DNA of 64,000 nt from CATQHL01 sp965204655 (GTDB taxonomy: Bacteria > Actinomycetota > Acidimicrobiia > Acidimicrobiales > CATQHL01). Shown here piece after piece: positions 26,639 to 35,730 of the stretch. The notes under the pieces are model-generated. The model was given only the letters and a program-made list of their open reading frames with translations. It made no database searches and had not been told where the DNA came from. The stretch lies in NCBI GenBank assembly GCA_965204655.1, contig OZ241998.1:744001-808000 (forward strand), read 5' to 3'. How positions within the stretch are numbered: the first letter of the stretch is position 1; each line of letters opens with the position of its first letter. The position numbers were made by a program, and so were the translations under genes.

Positions 26639-27545
26639 TGACCACGTCCACCTTGAGTTGGGCTGCTAAAGCTTCTATGCCGCTGAAACGCTGCTCGCTG
26701 CGCAGGAACTGTTCGAACTCCACCTTCACCCGGTGGCCGTAGAGGTCTCCGTCGAAGTCCAGGAGGTGAGCTTCCAGCGTGGAGTGTTCAGCGTTCTGGT
26801 AAAAAGTAGGACGGCGTCCGACGTTTATGGCGCAGTCGTACCTGACGCCGTCGCTGTCGGTGAACCTGCCCGCGTAGACCCCGTCGGCCGGCCACGCTTG
26901 GGTCTTGGCCACAGGGATGTTGGCCGTGGGAAAGCCGATCTTGATTCCTCTGCGGTCGCCCACCACCACCACGCCTTCAAGGGAATACGGCCTGCCTAGC
27001 ATCTCCGCCGCTTCGGCGACCTGGTTGCGGGCGAGCGCCCTGCGGATGGCGGAAGAGGAAACGGGTTCGGGGGAGTCCGAAAGGCTGAACGACTCGACGA
27101 CCTCAACGTTGAAACGGTATTCAAGTCCAGCGCTTCGGAGCGTCTCCACCGAACCCTGCCGGTCTCGCCCGAAGCGGAAAGCCTCCCCGGCCAGCACGAC
27201 CCTTGCGTTCACGCCTTTGCGCAGGATGTCCCGCACGAACTCGTCCTGTGTCATTGAAGCCAAGCCCTTGTCAAAAGGCAGCACGACCGTGCGCTGCACG
27301 CCCAGCGCATCCAGCAGAGCCGCCTTGGCAGGGAGGTCGGTGAGAAGCTTCGGCGCGTCGTCTGGGCGCAGCGTGAGAAGGGGATGGCTGGCGAACGTGA
27401 GCACGGTGGAGACGAGCCCGTCCTCGGCGGCGATCTTCACTAGGCGGCTGATGATTTTGGCATGGCCGGCATGGACGCCGTCGAACACCCCGATCGTCAC
27501 CGAGGAAGGCGGGGAATCCGTGGGCAGGCAATCCAATAGGAGCAC
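26607..27545 (-). CDS. ribF: Bifunctional riboflavin kinase / FAD synthetase
   Basis: Makes FMN from riboflavin and then FAD from FMN, using ATP, in the cytosol. The 312-residue length is typical. The N-terminal FAD synthetase domain shows VTIGVFDGVHAGHAKI (HxGH nucleotidyltransferase motif) and SSSAIRRAL near residue 160. The C-terminal kinase domain (from about 180) has RGIKIGFPTANI and ADGVYAGRF, with the conserved Glu in STLEAHLLDFDGDLYG. Start is GTG at 27545. A small zinc-ribbon membrane protein gene lies just upstream and a phosphatase gene overlaps its end. Confidence 0.95.
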   Translation of the reverse strand: MLLLDCLPTDSPPSSVTIGVFDGVHAGHAKIISRLVKIAAEDGLVSTVLTFASHPLLTLRPDDAPKLLTDLPAKAALLDALGVQRTVVLPFDKGLASMTQDEFVRDILRKGVNARVVLAGEAFRFGRDRQGSVETLRSAGLEYRFNVEVVESFSLSDSPEPVSSSAIRRALARNQVAEAAEMLGRPYSLEGVVVVGDRRGIKIGFPTANIPVAKTQAWPADGVYAGRFTDSDGVRYDCAINVGRRPTFYQNAEHSTLEAHLLDFDGDLYGHRVKVEFEQFLRSEQRFSGIEALAAQLKVDVVNARRALEASG

Positions 27546-27582
27546 GAATCTTCAGCCTAGTCGTGCTCCCAGCCGCCCTCGG

Positions 27583-27981
27583 TCACGCTCCGAACAGCCG
27601 GGCTATGACCTGCACGAAACGCCAGATCAGGTAGCCGGCGGTGGCGGTAATCAGCAGCCAGAAGTGCCACGGTATGCCCCGTCCCTCGGAGGGTTCAGCG
27701 CCGGGGGGTTCGGCTGCTCGGTCTTCCTCTGCTTGCGCAGAGAGCGACGGGCGGGCGTCGGATGCCGCCATCCTCTGGGGAGAGGGCGGACTGGGAATCG
27801 GGGGAGGGGCATCCCCCGGGGGAGAGGCGGACGCCGGGGCATCTGCCGGCGGGGAGGCGGCTGCGGGGGCGTTGGCCGGACGTGAGGAGGCCGCCACCGG
27901 CTCGCCGCAGTCGGGGCATCTTCCGTCGACCTGCAGAGTGTTTGGGTTGAAGAAACGCTCGCAGGGGGAACACCAGGGCAC
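27583..27981 (-). CDS. Small zinc-ribbon protein with C-terminal membrane anchor
   Basis: 132 residues. The N-terminus holds two CxxC knuckles (WCSPCERF and RCPDCGEPV), a zinc-ribbon in about 25 residues. A 70-residue Ala/Pro/Ser-rich linker follows, then one membrane helix (WHFWLLITATAGYLIWRFVQVI) and a very short tail. GTG at 27981 puts the first Cys at residue 4. Similar small proteins occur in actinobacterial genomes without a known role. It lies between the SpoIIE-type phosphatase and ribF on the same strand. Function unknown. Confidence 0.7.
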   Translation of the reverse strand: MPWCSPCERFFNPNTLQVDGRCPDCGEPVAASSRPANAPAAASPPADAPASASPPGDAPPPIPSPPSPQRMAASDARPSLSAQAEEDRAAEPPGAEPSEGRGIPWHFWLLITATAGYLIWRFVQVIARLFGA

Positions 27982-28005
27982 GGCGCAGCCGCCGACGTCG
28001 GGAAG

Positions 28006-29124
28006 TCAGACGCGGCGGACGGCCAGAACGGCCACGTCGTCGCCGAGCGGGCCGTCGTTGAAGTCGCCGGCGGCGTCGAGGAGCGCCTTGCAAAGGTCAT
28101 TCGGCTGAACGAGCGGGTCGCGGCGCACAAGCAGCGCCACCCCTTCCTCTCCGAACAGATCCTCGCCGCGGCGAGCTTCGATGAGCCCGTCTGTGTAGAG
28201 CACGATCATGTCCCCCGAGTTGAGCTGCATTTCACGGCTGAAGTAGGAGTTCTCCGGCCCTAGCATCACCACCGGCCCTGTGGAACGCAGGGGCAGAACC
28301 TCCCGCTGATGCCAGAGCCACATCGTGGGATGACCGGCCGAGGCGTAGCGCAGTGTCCCTGCCTCTACGTCGAACACCACCACGAAGAGCGTGACGAACT
28401 CCTCGAAGCGGTCGGAGCTGTGCATCTGTCGGTTGAGTTCCTCCAACGCCTGAGCGGGGTCGCGGTACTGGCGCAGAAAGACGCGCATAAGGTACTTGGC
28501 CTGGAAGGCCGTGATAGACGATTCGATGCCCTTGCCTGAGACGTCGCCCACGAGCGCCACGACCCTCGACGGGGAGACGCGGAAGACGTCGAAGAAGTCA
28601 CCCGCCATCAGGCCGGAACCGGCCTTGTAGACGTGGCCGACGGAAAAGCCCTCGATCCCCGTCGTTTCTTCTGAGACCAGGCGACCTGCCCAGGCGCGAG
28701 GAGCCAACTCCTTTTGAGCCAGGGTCTCCGCAGCCCGGCGTTCGATCTCAAAACGCTCCCGGGCCAACCTGAACTCCGAACCGGACTTCCGACCCCAAAG
28801 AACCGAGACTGCCGCCAGCACGCCCGCTGCCAGCAGGAGCGCCGACCAGGAATAGTTCCTGGTGGCGGCGATCAGAAGGGAAGAAGTTGCGACCGCCAAG
28901 TAGAGGGCGACGGAGTGCAGGTCGCTCTGGAGATTAGACCGCACGATCCTCTCCGCTGCGTAGATCGCCTTCCGTTCCTGCAGACTGTCTCCGTTCGCGG
29001 CGCTCTCCTCCCCCGCCGCCTGCACTTCCCTGAAGAAGCGCCAACGGTAGCGGACGTTTCTCCCCCAACTCAGCGCCGCCGCTATACAGAGGACGGCGGT
29101 TATCGACAGGATTACCCGTTCCAC
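28006..29124 (-). CDS. Membrane-anchored SpoIIE-type PP2C phosphatase
   Basis: A 372-residue protein. Residues 1-20 and about 68-110 are membrane segments; no sensory domain is recognisable between them. Residues about 160-372 form a SpoIIE/RsbU-type PP2C phosphatase, with metal-site motifs AGDFFDVF, VGDVSGKG, YTDGLIEAR and GDDVAVLAV. Such enzymes dephosphorylate anti-sigma-factor antagonists in partner-switching pathways. No antagonist or anti-sigma gene is nearby, so the target lies elsewhere. Start is GTG at 29124, 35 bases after the der stop, so it may be co-transcribed with der. Confidence 0.85.
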   Translation of the reverse strand: MERVILSITAVLCIAAALSWGRNVRYRWRFFREVQAAGEESAANGDSLQERKAIYAAERIVRSNLQSDLHSVALYLAVATSSLLIAATRNYSWSALLLAAGVLAAVSVLWGRKSGSEFRLARERFEIERRAAETLAQKELAPRAWAGRLVSEETTGIEGFSVGHVYKAGSGLMAGDFFDVFRVSPSRVVALVGDVSGKGIESSITAFQAKYLMRVFLRQYRDPAQALEELNRQMHSSDRFEEFVTLFVVVFDVEAGTLRYASAGHPTMWLWHQREVLPLRSTGPVVMLGPENSYFSREMQLNSGDMIVLYTDGLIEARRGEDLFGEEGVALLVRRDPLVQPNDLCKALLDAAGDFNDGPLGDDVAVLAVRRV

Positions 29125-29159
29125 GGCTCAAAAGTTAACGCAGTTGCGGCGGCGAAGCG

Positions 29160-30623
29160 CTAGCGCCTGCGCACACGCAACTTCACCGGCGAGCCGCCAA
29201 GGTCGAACTCCTCGCGCAGCCTGCGTTCAAGAAAGCGCAGATAAGTCCTCGGGAGTTCACGGTTTGCAAACAGCGTGAAGGTGGGCGGGTCGCTAGCTCC
29301 CTGAGTGGCGTAGAGCACTCGACCGCCCGCCGGGGCGGGATGGGAGGCTTGCGCCTGTCGGATCACCTTGTTCACCGCCTGCGTGGGGATGCGGCGCTGA
29401 TACCGAGCGACCGCTACTGAGAGTGCCGGCAGGATGCGGTGGACTCCTCTGCCGGTCAGGGCGCTGATGCGGATGACGGGCGACCCGCTCAGAAAACGCA
29501 GCCTCCCGACTGCCTCTTCGGCAGGGTCGACCTCGGCGCCCTCGGAGAGGCAGTCCCACTTGTTGAGCAAGACGACGACCGGGCAGCCCGCGGCGTCGAT
29601 CCTTTCAGCGAGCCGCTGATCCTGATGGGTGACACCTTCGGTGGCGTCGATCACGAAGAGCGCTACGTCGGCGCGGTCAACCGACCTGAGCGCCCGCAGT
29701 GCTGCGTAGTACTCGGTGCTTTCGTCCACCTTGGAGCGGCGCCTCAGACCAGCGGTGTCGACCAGCCGGACGACCCCGGCGGGGGTGCGAACGAGGGTGT
29801 CGACGGAATCTCGTGTGGTGCCGGCTTCTTCGTGGGTGACCGAGCGTTCTGAACCGACTAGGCGGTTGAAGAGGGTCGACTTCCCTACGTTTGGCCGGCC
29901 GACGATGGCAACCGACACCGTGGAAAAGTCGTCTCCCCCGGTGGATGCCGCAGAGGGGTCAGACGGGTCAGAGGGGGCGAGGTCAAAGGAGGCAGGGGGG
30001 GCAGACTCCTCGGGGGCGGATGCGGCAGGGAATGCAGGGGCGGGGGCGGCGTCGTCGAGGCTGTCCACTACGGCGTCGAGCAGGTCGACGGTGCCTCTTC
30101 CGTGCAAGGAACTGATCGGACGGGGTTCGCCCAGCCCCAGGTTTAGGAACTCCCAGATGAGGGGCAGGCGGCCTTCGTCGTCGACTTTGTTGGCAGCTAA
30201 TAGCACCGGGCCGGAATGCCGCTGGAGAATGGCCGCTACTTCGGCGTCCGTCTCGGTCACCCCCGTTGTGACGTCGACGACGAGCACGACCACATCGGAG
30301 TCCGCAATGGCCTTTCGGCTCTGAGTTGAAACCTTCCGGATCAGGACGGTCTCTGGATCGCCGCCCGAGCCGTCCGGCAGCCATCCGCCCGTATCTATCA
30401 GACGGAACGACCTGCCCCGATGTGAGGTCGCCCACTCTTTGCGGTCACGCGTCACGCCGGGTTGTTGTTCTACGATGGCTTCGCGCCGTCCGATGATGCG
30501 GTTCACCAGAGTGGACTTGCCCACGTTGGGCCTGCCCACGACGGCCACGGAAGGCAGGACGCTGGGGATCTCGCTGAGCGAGGGAGCGCCTGGCTGCGCT
30601 CCGCTAAGAGGGGGGCTCTTCAC
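29160..30623 (-). CDS. der: Ribosome biogenesis GTPase Der (EngA)
   Basis: Essential GTPase that helps assemble the 50S subunit. Two G domains in tandem are visible: domain 1 with GRPNVGKSTLVNR and NKVD, domain 2 with GRPNVGKSTLFNR, DTAGL and NKWD. A KH-like C-terminal domain ends LRVRRR. The linker between the G domains is enlarged with Ala/Pro/Ser/Asp-rich sequence (about residues 193-235). I list GTG at 30623 as the start. GTG at 30548 (VAVVGRPN) is an equally reasonable start and would remove a 25-residue tail that has no counterpart in the family. It is divergent from ispH with almost no spacer. Confidence 0.94.
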   Translation of the reverse strand: MKSPPLSGAQPGAPSLSEIPSVLPSVAVVGRPNVGKSTLVNRIIGRREAIVEQQPGVTRDRKEWATSHRGRSFRLIDTGGWLPDGSGGDPETVLIRKVSTQSRKAIADSDVVVLVVDVTTGVTETDAEVAAILQRHSGPVLLAANKVDDEGRLPLIWEFLNLGLGEPRPISSLHGRGTVDLLDAVVDSLDDAAPAPAFPAASAPEESAPPASFDLAPSDPSDPSAASTGGDDFSTVSVAIVGRPNVGKSTLFNRLVGSERSVTHEEAGTTRDSVDTLVRTPAGVVRLVDTAGLRRRSKVDESTEYYAALRALRSVDRADVALFVIDATEGVTHQDQRLAERIDAAGCPVVVLLNKWDCLSEGAEVDPAEEAVGRLRFLSGSPVIRISALTGRGVHRILPALSVAVARYQRRIPTQAVNKVIRQAQASHPAPAGGRVLYATQGASDPPTFTLFANRELPRTYLRFLERRLREEFDLGGSPVKLRVRRR

Positions 30624-30630
30624 AGGGAAA

Positions 30631-31776
30631 ATGCTAATGAAAGCGGGGTTGGATTATTCTGAAGGTGTGGGAGTCGAAAAGGTTCTTCTGGCTTCCCCTC
30701 GCGGCTTTTGCGCTGGGGTGGAGATGGCCATCAAGGCGCTGGCTGCGCTGCTGGGGGCGTTCGAACCGCCAATTTACTGCTATCACGAGATCGTCCACAA
30801 CAAGCAGGTCGTACGACGTTTTGAAAAGTTGGGCGTGAAGTTCGTGGACGACATCGCGGAGGTGCCGCCGGGCGCTCCGGTCATGCTGAGCGCCCACGGA
30901 TCCGCCCCTCAGGTGCAGGCAGCAGCCAAGGAAGTGAGCAGTTACGTGGTGGACTCCGTCTGCCCGCTGGTGACGAAGGTACACCACGAAGTCAAGGTTC
31001 GCTCCAGCAAGGGTTACCGCATCGTGTACGTGGGTCACGAAGGACACGAAGAGGCTGTGGGGACGATGGCCGTGTCGCCCGAGTCCATCCACAGGGTGGA
31101 GACGCCCGAAGACGTGGAGGCGCTGGATGATTTCTCCGAGCCCGTGGCGCTTCTGGCGCAGACCACCCTGGGTCACCGAGACTGGTCGGAAGCAGCAGCC
31201 GCAGCACGCAGGCGCTTCCCCGACATGTGGACGCCAAGCCGAAGCGACCTTTGCTTCGCCACCACCAACCGACAAGCCGCCCTTGAGAAGATCGCCGAAG
31301 ACTGCGAGGCGTTCGTGATCGTGGGATCGGGAAACTCCTCCAACACGGTGGCTCTGGAAAAACTGGCGCAGGTAATGGGCTGCTCCCGGGTCGTGCGCGT
31401 CAACGGAGCGGACGACCTGCCAGGGGATCTTGCCGGCACGGTGGGTTTGACCGCAGGCGCATCGGCGCCGGAAGAGCTAGTGACGGAAGTCCTGGCCAAA
31501 CTGGCCCCCAGCGAAGGCAGCGAGGAAATACACGTGACTGACGAGGAGGAATACTTCCCCCCGCCGCGTCAACTACGGGAACTCCTCAAGGTGATCACCG
31601 GATTCGCAGCCGTCACCTTAGGAGCGGAACCCCCCGACAACTTCAGCGCCGACCGGCGGGTAGCCGCCAGCGAAGTCCTGAATAGCTTCGGCAGTTCTCG
31701 GCGACAGGAGTCAGCGGCACGGGCAACGAAACAGGCAGCGGCGGCTATCGCATCGGAAACCCCCCGGGCGGGCTGA
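30631..31776 (+). CDS. ispH: 4-hydroxy-3-methylbut-2-enyl diphosphate reductase
   Basis: Last enzyme of the MEP isoprenoid pathway, making IPP and DMAPP with a [4Fe-4S] cluster. The cluster cysteines are in PRGFCAGVEMAI, VDSVCPLVTKVH and near SRSDLCFATTNRQ. HxGHEGHEE, SAHGS and GSGNSSNT are further active-site motifs. The start is uncertain: ATG 30631, ATG 30637 or GTG 30667 are all possible. After the usual ending (EEEYFPPPRQLRELL) there is an extra tail of about 70 residues rich in Ala/Ser/Arg. The gene is head to head with der (7 bases between the listed starts), so any promoter must lie inside der coding sequence or the der start must be further in. Confidence 0.93.
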   Translation: MLMKAGLDYSEGVGVEKVLLASPRGFCAGVEMAIKALAALLGAFEPPIYCYHEIVHNKQVVRRFEKLGVKFVDDIAEVPPGAPVMLSAHGSAPQVQAAAKEVSSYVVDSVCPLVTKVHHEVKVRSSKGYRIVYVGHEGHEEAVGTMAVSPESIHRVETPEDVEALDDFSEPVALLAQTTLGHRDWSEAAAAARRRFPDMWTPSRSDLCFATTNRQAALEKIAEDCEAFVIVGSGNSSNTVALEKLAQVMGCSRVVRVNGADDLPGDLAGTVGLTAGASAPEELVTEVLAKLAPSEGSEEIHVTDEEEYFPPPRQLRELLKVITGFAAVTLGAEPPDNFSADRRVAASEVLNSFGSSRRQESAARATKQAAAAIASETPRAG

Positions 31777-31840
31777 GCCTGACAACCGGGCAGCGCCGCC
31801 AGCAGCTCCAGGCAGCGGGCGCTAGGTTGGGGATTAGGAC

Positions 31841-33244
31841 TCAGGGGTCGTTTGGAGTGCCCGCCCAGTCTTGAGCCTCGTCGAACACCCTTTGAAGCAC
31901 TTCGCGTAACTCTTCAGAAGCACGCTGGCGGCGGTAGATGGAAGATGCCCGCGAGGACGCCTTCTCCAGCGCCGGGATGGGTTCGCCGAACACGATCCGC
32001 ACCCGGTAGGGACGCGGGATCAGCGCACCCTTGGGCATGGCCCGCTCAGCGCCGCCTACCCCGACAGGCAGAATGGGCGCCCCCGTCACTTCTGAAAGCC
32101 AGACTGGCCCGCTGAACAGCGGATGGACGCGCGGGCCTGCCTTGCGCTCACCCTCGGGGAAGACCACCAACGCATCCCCCCGCTCTAGGACTCTGCGGGC
32201 GTACCGCAAAGCCCGGCGGTCTACCTTGTCTCTGAGCGTGGGAAATCCGCCCAGCGCCGCGAGGAAACTCGACCAGAAAGGACTCTTGAAAAGGGTGTCC
32301 TTGGCCATGTAGTGCATCCAGCGCGGCACTGCGGCGCCCACCAGCGGCGTATCCAGATTGGAACGGTGGCCAGCGGGAGCGACTATCAAAGCGCCTTTGC
32401 GGGGCACACGCCGAAGATGCCTGCGGCGGATACGAAAAAACGGGAAACCGACAATCTGAATACTCGAACGCATCACAAAGTGCACGACTGATCCCCACAA
32501 ACTGCGGTGTTCTCCGAACCTCGAACGCCCGTACCGCGGGTCGCCCGAAACGACAGGAGATTCGACGGGCTCTGGGACTTTCCCCGCCTCCCCGGCCTTT
32601 TTCTGCCTTCGCAGTTCCGCCAGAATCCGCGAGACGACCTCATCTACGCTCAAACCGTCGGTGTCTATCACGAAGGCGTCCGGGGCTTGGCGCAGCGGGG
32701 CGTGCTCCCGCCCGGAATCCAGAACGTCTCTCCGCTCTATGGAGGCTTCTACGCTCGCTGGATCGGCGTCTGACTCCCCTGCTCTTCTTCGCGCCCTGAC
32801 CCCCGGGCTGGCGTCCAGGTACACCTTGAGGTCGGCGTCGGGAAGAACCACCGTAGAAATATCCCTGCCCTCCATAACGCAACCATTGCGCCACCTCACC
32901 CAATCCTGCTGAACTGCCAGAAGCCCGGAACGAACCTCGGGATAAGCCGCCACTAAGCTCACAGCCTCGGTCACCTCAGGGCTGCGGATGGCCTTCGTCA
33001 CGTCCACCCCGCCCACTGTCACGGAATCCTCCTTGACCAGGATCTCGGAGACACTCACCAATCTCGCCACTGCCTCGGCGTCGGATGGGGAAACCCCTGC
33101 GTCCAACACGGCCCAAGCCGCAGCCCGGTACATAGCCCCGGTGTCTAGGTAAGGCACTGAGAGAGACCTAGCGACTGCGCGCGCCACTGAGGTCTTACCC
33201 ACCCCGGCTGGCCCGTCTATCGCCACCACTGGCTTGGTCTTCAT
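31841..33244 (-). CDS. cmk: Fusion of cytidylate kinase and PlsC-type acyltransferase
   Basis: 467 residues. The N-terminal part (about 1-220) is CMP/dCMP kinase, with GPAGVGKTSVA, YLDTGAMYRA and EGRDISTVVLP; it phosphorylates CMP, which phospholipid synthesis releases. The C-terminal part (about 255-460) is a 1-acylglycerol-3-phosphate acyltransferase (PlsC) with the catalytic GHRSNLD (HxxxxD), the substrate motif VFPEGER and a motif near PILPVGV. A hinge of about 35 residues joins them. cmk and plsC are neighbours in several bacteria, so the fusion joins two steps linked by phospholipid synthesis. It follows aroA on the same strand, as in many bacteria (aroA-cmk). The ATG at 33244 is clear. 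Confidence 0.9.
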   Translation of the reverse strand: MKTKPVVAIDGPAGVGKTSVARAVARSLSVPYLDTGAMYRAAAWAVLDAGVSPSDAEAVARLVSVSEILVKEDSVTVGGVDVTKAIRSPEVTEAVSLVAAYPEVRSGLLAVQQDWVRWRNGCVMEGRDISTVVLPDADLKVYLDASPGVRARRRAGESDADPASVEASIERRDVLDSGREHAPLRQAPDAFVIDTDGLSVDEVVSRILAELRRQKKAGEAGKVPEPVESPVVSGDPRYGRSRFGEHRSLWGSVVHFVMRSSIQIVGFPFFRIRRRHLRRVPRKGALIVAPAGHRSNLDTPLVGAAVPRWMHYMAKDTLFKSPFWSSFLAALGGFPTLRDKVDRRALRYARRVLERGDALVVFPEGERKAGPRVHPLFSGPVWLSEVTGAPILPVGVGGAERAMPKGALIPRPYRVRIVFGEPIPALEKASSRASSIYRRQRASEELREVLQRVFDEAQDWAGTPNDP

Positions 33245-33323
33245 CGGGCGCCGACACTCCGCTGAGCAGGCATCTGACTAGAACGCCTACTCCTAAACAG
33301 CATGGAGAGAACCTCCAATCCGG

Positions 33324-34616
33324 TCATCTCTGCCAAAGCCTGCCTAAGTCCTCTAGGAAACCCGGATAACTGGTGCTCACTGACCCCCACCCTCTGACCT
33401 CGCCGCCTTCGCCTTCCGCAGCCAACAACGCCACGCAAGACGCCATGGCCACTCGATGGTCGCCCTCTGAAGAGACGGGCGCCCGACGCAACCTCGCAGG
33501 CCCTTTGACAGCCAACGCATCCTCCTCCAGGTAGACCTCGGCGCCCAGCGCTCCTAGGACACGCTTCAATGCGCCCAATCGGTCGCTTTCCTTATGCCTC
33601 AACTCACCGACTCCTTCGAAGCAGGTGACCCCCTCGGCGACGGCAGCCGCCACCGCCAAAACCGGCACCTCGTCGATGAGGCTAGGGATTTCCTCGGCGG
33701 AAACCGTGGTACACCGCAGCCCCCCGTGGCGGCAACGCAGAACACCCGAAGAAGAAACCTCCAAACGGGCGCCCATGCGCTCCAGAACTCGCCGGAAACC
33801 GTCGCGGGTGCGCCCCAGATAAAGACCGGGCAGGACGACGTCGCTGCCAGGGAGGATCGCCGCCGCCGCTGCCCAAAACGCAGCCGCAGAAGGATCGCCA
33901 GGCACTCGAAACTCAAACGGATCGGGCGCAGAAGCCCGCACCGACACCCGACCGGGCGAGCGCCGAACGTCCGCTCCGAAAGCAGCCAGCATCTCTTCGG
34001 TGTGCGGACGGGTCAACACGGGCTCGAGCACGACCGTCTCTCCCGACGCGAAAAGGCCGGCCAACAACAAAGCGCCCTTTACCTGAGCGCTTGCCTCGGG
34101 CGGCTCATACACAATGCCCTCAAGAGAGCCCCCGGCGACCTCTAAGGGAGCGAGGCCGCCGTCTGAAGGCCCGAGAACCCGAGCACCCATGAGGCGCAGG
34201 GGCCGGGTGATTCGACCCATCGGACGCCGCCTCACCGAAGCGTCGCCGGTGAGGATGGTGGTGAAAGGCTGACCGGCGGCGATACCTGACAGCAAGCGTA
34301 TGGAAGTTCCCGAGTTTCCTACGTGGATGTCACCCTCGGGCGCCCGAAGCACGCCGCCTCTCACCTCCACTTCACCGCTCAACCCGTCAGGAGCGCGGAC
34401 GACGGCGCCTAGGGAGGCGACGGCAGAGGCGGTCGCCTTCACGTCGCCGCCATCCGAAAGGCCGGATATGTGCGAGACGCCGTCGGCCAGGGCTGCGAAC
34501 AGAAGAGCCCTGTGCGAGATCGACTTGTCGCCGGGCGCTAAGAGTTCACCTTGCAGTCTCCCGCCCGAGGGCGGTGGGACGTAGGTGTCGGAGGTGCTTT
34601 TAAAGAACCCGATCAT
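33324..34616 (-). CDS. aroA: 3-phosphoshikimate 1-carboxyvinyltransferase (EPSP synthase)
   Basis: Sixth step of the shikimate pathway: joins phosphoenolpyruvate to shikimate-3-phosphate. About 430 residues from ATG 34616. Seen are GDKSISHRALLFAALA, HVGNSGTSIRLL, the PRPMGRIT-like motif RRRPMGRI, and the C-terminal HKESDRLGAL and DHRVAM. An in-frame start at 34703 would overlap tyrA by 44 bases and add unconserved residues, so I used the internal ATG that gives normal family length. It follows tyrA and aroH on the same strand, forming an aromatic-amino-acid cluster. Confidence 0.95.
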   Translation of the reverse strand: MIGFFKSTSDTYVPPPSGGRLQGELLAPGDKSISHRALLFAALADGVSHISGLSDGGDVKATASAVASLGAVVRAPDGLSGEVEVRGGVLRAPEGDIHVGNSGTSIRLLSGIAAGQPFTTILTGDASVRRRPMGRITRPLRLMGARVLGPSDGGLAPLEVAGGSLEGIVYEPPEASAQVKGALLLAGLFASGETVVLEPVLTRPHTEEMLAAFGADVRRSPGRVSVRASAPDPFEFRVPGDPSAAAFWAAAAAILPGSDVVLPGLYLGRTRDGFRRVLERMGARLEVSSSGVLRCRHGGLRCTTVSAEEIPSLIDEVPVLAVAAAVAEGVTCFEGVGELRHKESDRLGALKRVLGALGAEVYLEEDALAVKGPARLRRAPVSSEGDHRVAMASCVALLAAEGEGGEVRGWGSVSTSYPGFLEDLGRLWQR

Positions 34617-34659
34617 GGCCGCCCCGCCGGGCTGACCGCAGCGGGAGGAGTCAAAGCGC

Positions 34660-35730
34660 TTAGGTGGCCAAGCTTCGGAGCGCCGGAGCGTAGCCGCCAT
34701 CAAGGAGCGCTTCCCGAAACAGTTCCACCTTCTCCGACGCCACCACCATGATCAGCACGCCTTTGTCGCCTTCGGGGGAATGGGCGATCTCCAGGTCGTA
34801 AATGTTCACATCTAGTTCTCCTGCCAAAGCCGCTATCCGTGCCACCTCGCCCGGTCGATCGGGAATCGGCACGCGCATGACCGCCAACTCAGCTTCAGAC
34901 GGAACTCCGACGGGAAGGTTGACCCTAGCCTTGCGGGCTTGCTCGAGCAGACGTCCGAGCTTTTGACGGTCGCCGCCGGCGACTACGGAGCGCATCTCCT
35001 GCAGCGCCTGCATGAACCCGTCGAGGGAGGACACTATGGCCGCTCGGTTGGCTTCGCAGATGTCCAGCCAGATGTCGGAACTTCCCGCTGCGATTCGGGT
35101 CATGTCCCTGAACCCTCCTGCGGCCAGGCGTCTCAGGAGGGAGCGTTCAGCGCCCCGCTCGTCGGCTAGGCGCATGAGCGTCGCAGCGGCTAGGTGCGGG
35201 ACGTGGGAAACCACAGCCACGAGAGAGTCGTGAACTTCCGCGGGCATCGTCACGATCTCCGCTCCCAGTTCGCCCACGACGGAGCGGATGCAGGCGTAAG
35301 CCCCGTCGCCGGTGTGCTCCCCGGGGGTGAGCACCCAAGTCGAACCTTCGAACATGTTGGCCGCGGCCCCTCTCAGCCCGACCTGTTCGCTGCCGGCCAT
35401 GGGGTGACCCCCTACGAAACGGGGATCGGTCACGGCAGAACAGATCTGCGTTTTCACGCTTCCCACGTCGGTAACGAATCCTCCGCTTCCCTTGAGGGCG
35501 CAGCGAACGACCGCGGGGAGTTCAGAGACCGGGACGGCAACGAAGGCGACCTCGGCGGAAGCGTCCGCTCCGACGTCGTCCACCGCCCCTATTCGGAGCG
35601 CTTCCTGCTCACGTTCGGGGCTGGCGTCGCAGCCGGACACCCTCCAGCCGGTGGAGCGCAGGGCGAGCCCCAAGGAACCGCCGATGAGCCCAAGTCCGTG
35701 GATTTGAGCGCGGCGGGCGGAGGCGATCAT
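34660..35730 (-). CDS. tyrA: Prephenate dehydrogenase with ACT domain
   Basis: Oxidatively decarboxylates prephenate to 4-hydroxyphenylpyruvate for tyrosine synthesis, with NAD(P)+. The N-terminal Rossmann motif HGLGLIGGSLGLAL is followed by GGHPMAGSE and SHVPHLAA (catalytic His region). The C-terminal 70 residues form an ACT domain (PDRPGEVARIAALA...), suggesting feedback control by an aromatic amino acid. 356 residues is normal. Its ATG overlaps the aroH stop by four bases (ATGA), so chorismate mutase and prephenate dehydrogenase are coupled and act in sequence. Confidence 0.93.
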   Translation of the reverse strand: MIASARRAQIHGLGLIGGSLGLALRSTGWRVSGCDASPEREQEALRIGAVDDVGADASAEVAFVAVPVSELPAVVRCALKGSGGFVTDVGSVKTQICSAVTDPRFVGGHPMAGSEQVGLRGAAANMFEGSTWVLTPGEHTGDGAYACIRSVVGELGAEIVTMPAEVHDSLVAVVSHVPHLAAATLMRLADERGAERSLLRRLAAGGFRDMTRIAAGSSDIWLDICEANRAAIVSSLDGFMQALQEMRSVVAGGDRQKLGRLLEQARKARVNLPVGVPSEAELAVMRVPIPDRPGEVARIAALAGELDVNIYDLEIAHSPEGDKGVLIMVVASEKVELFREALLDGGYAPALRSLAT

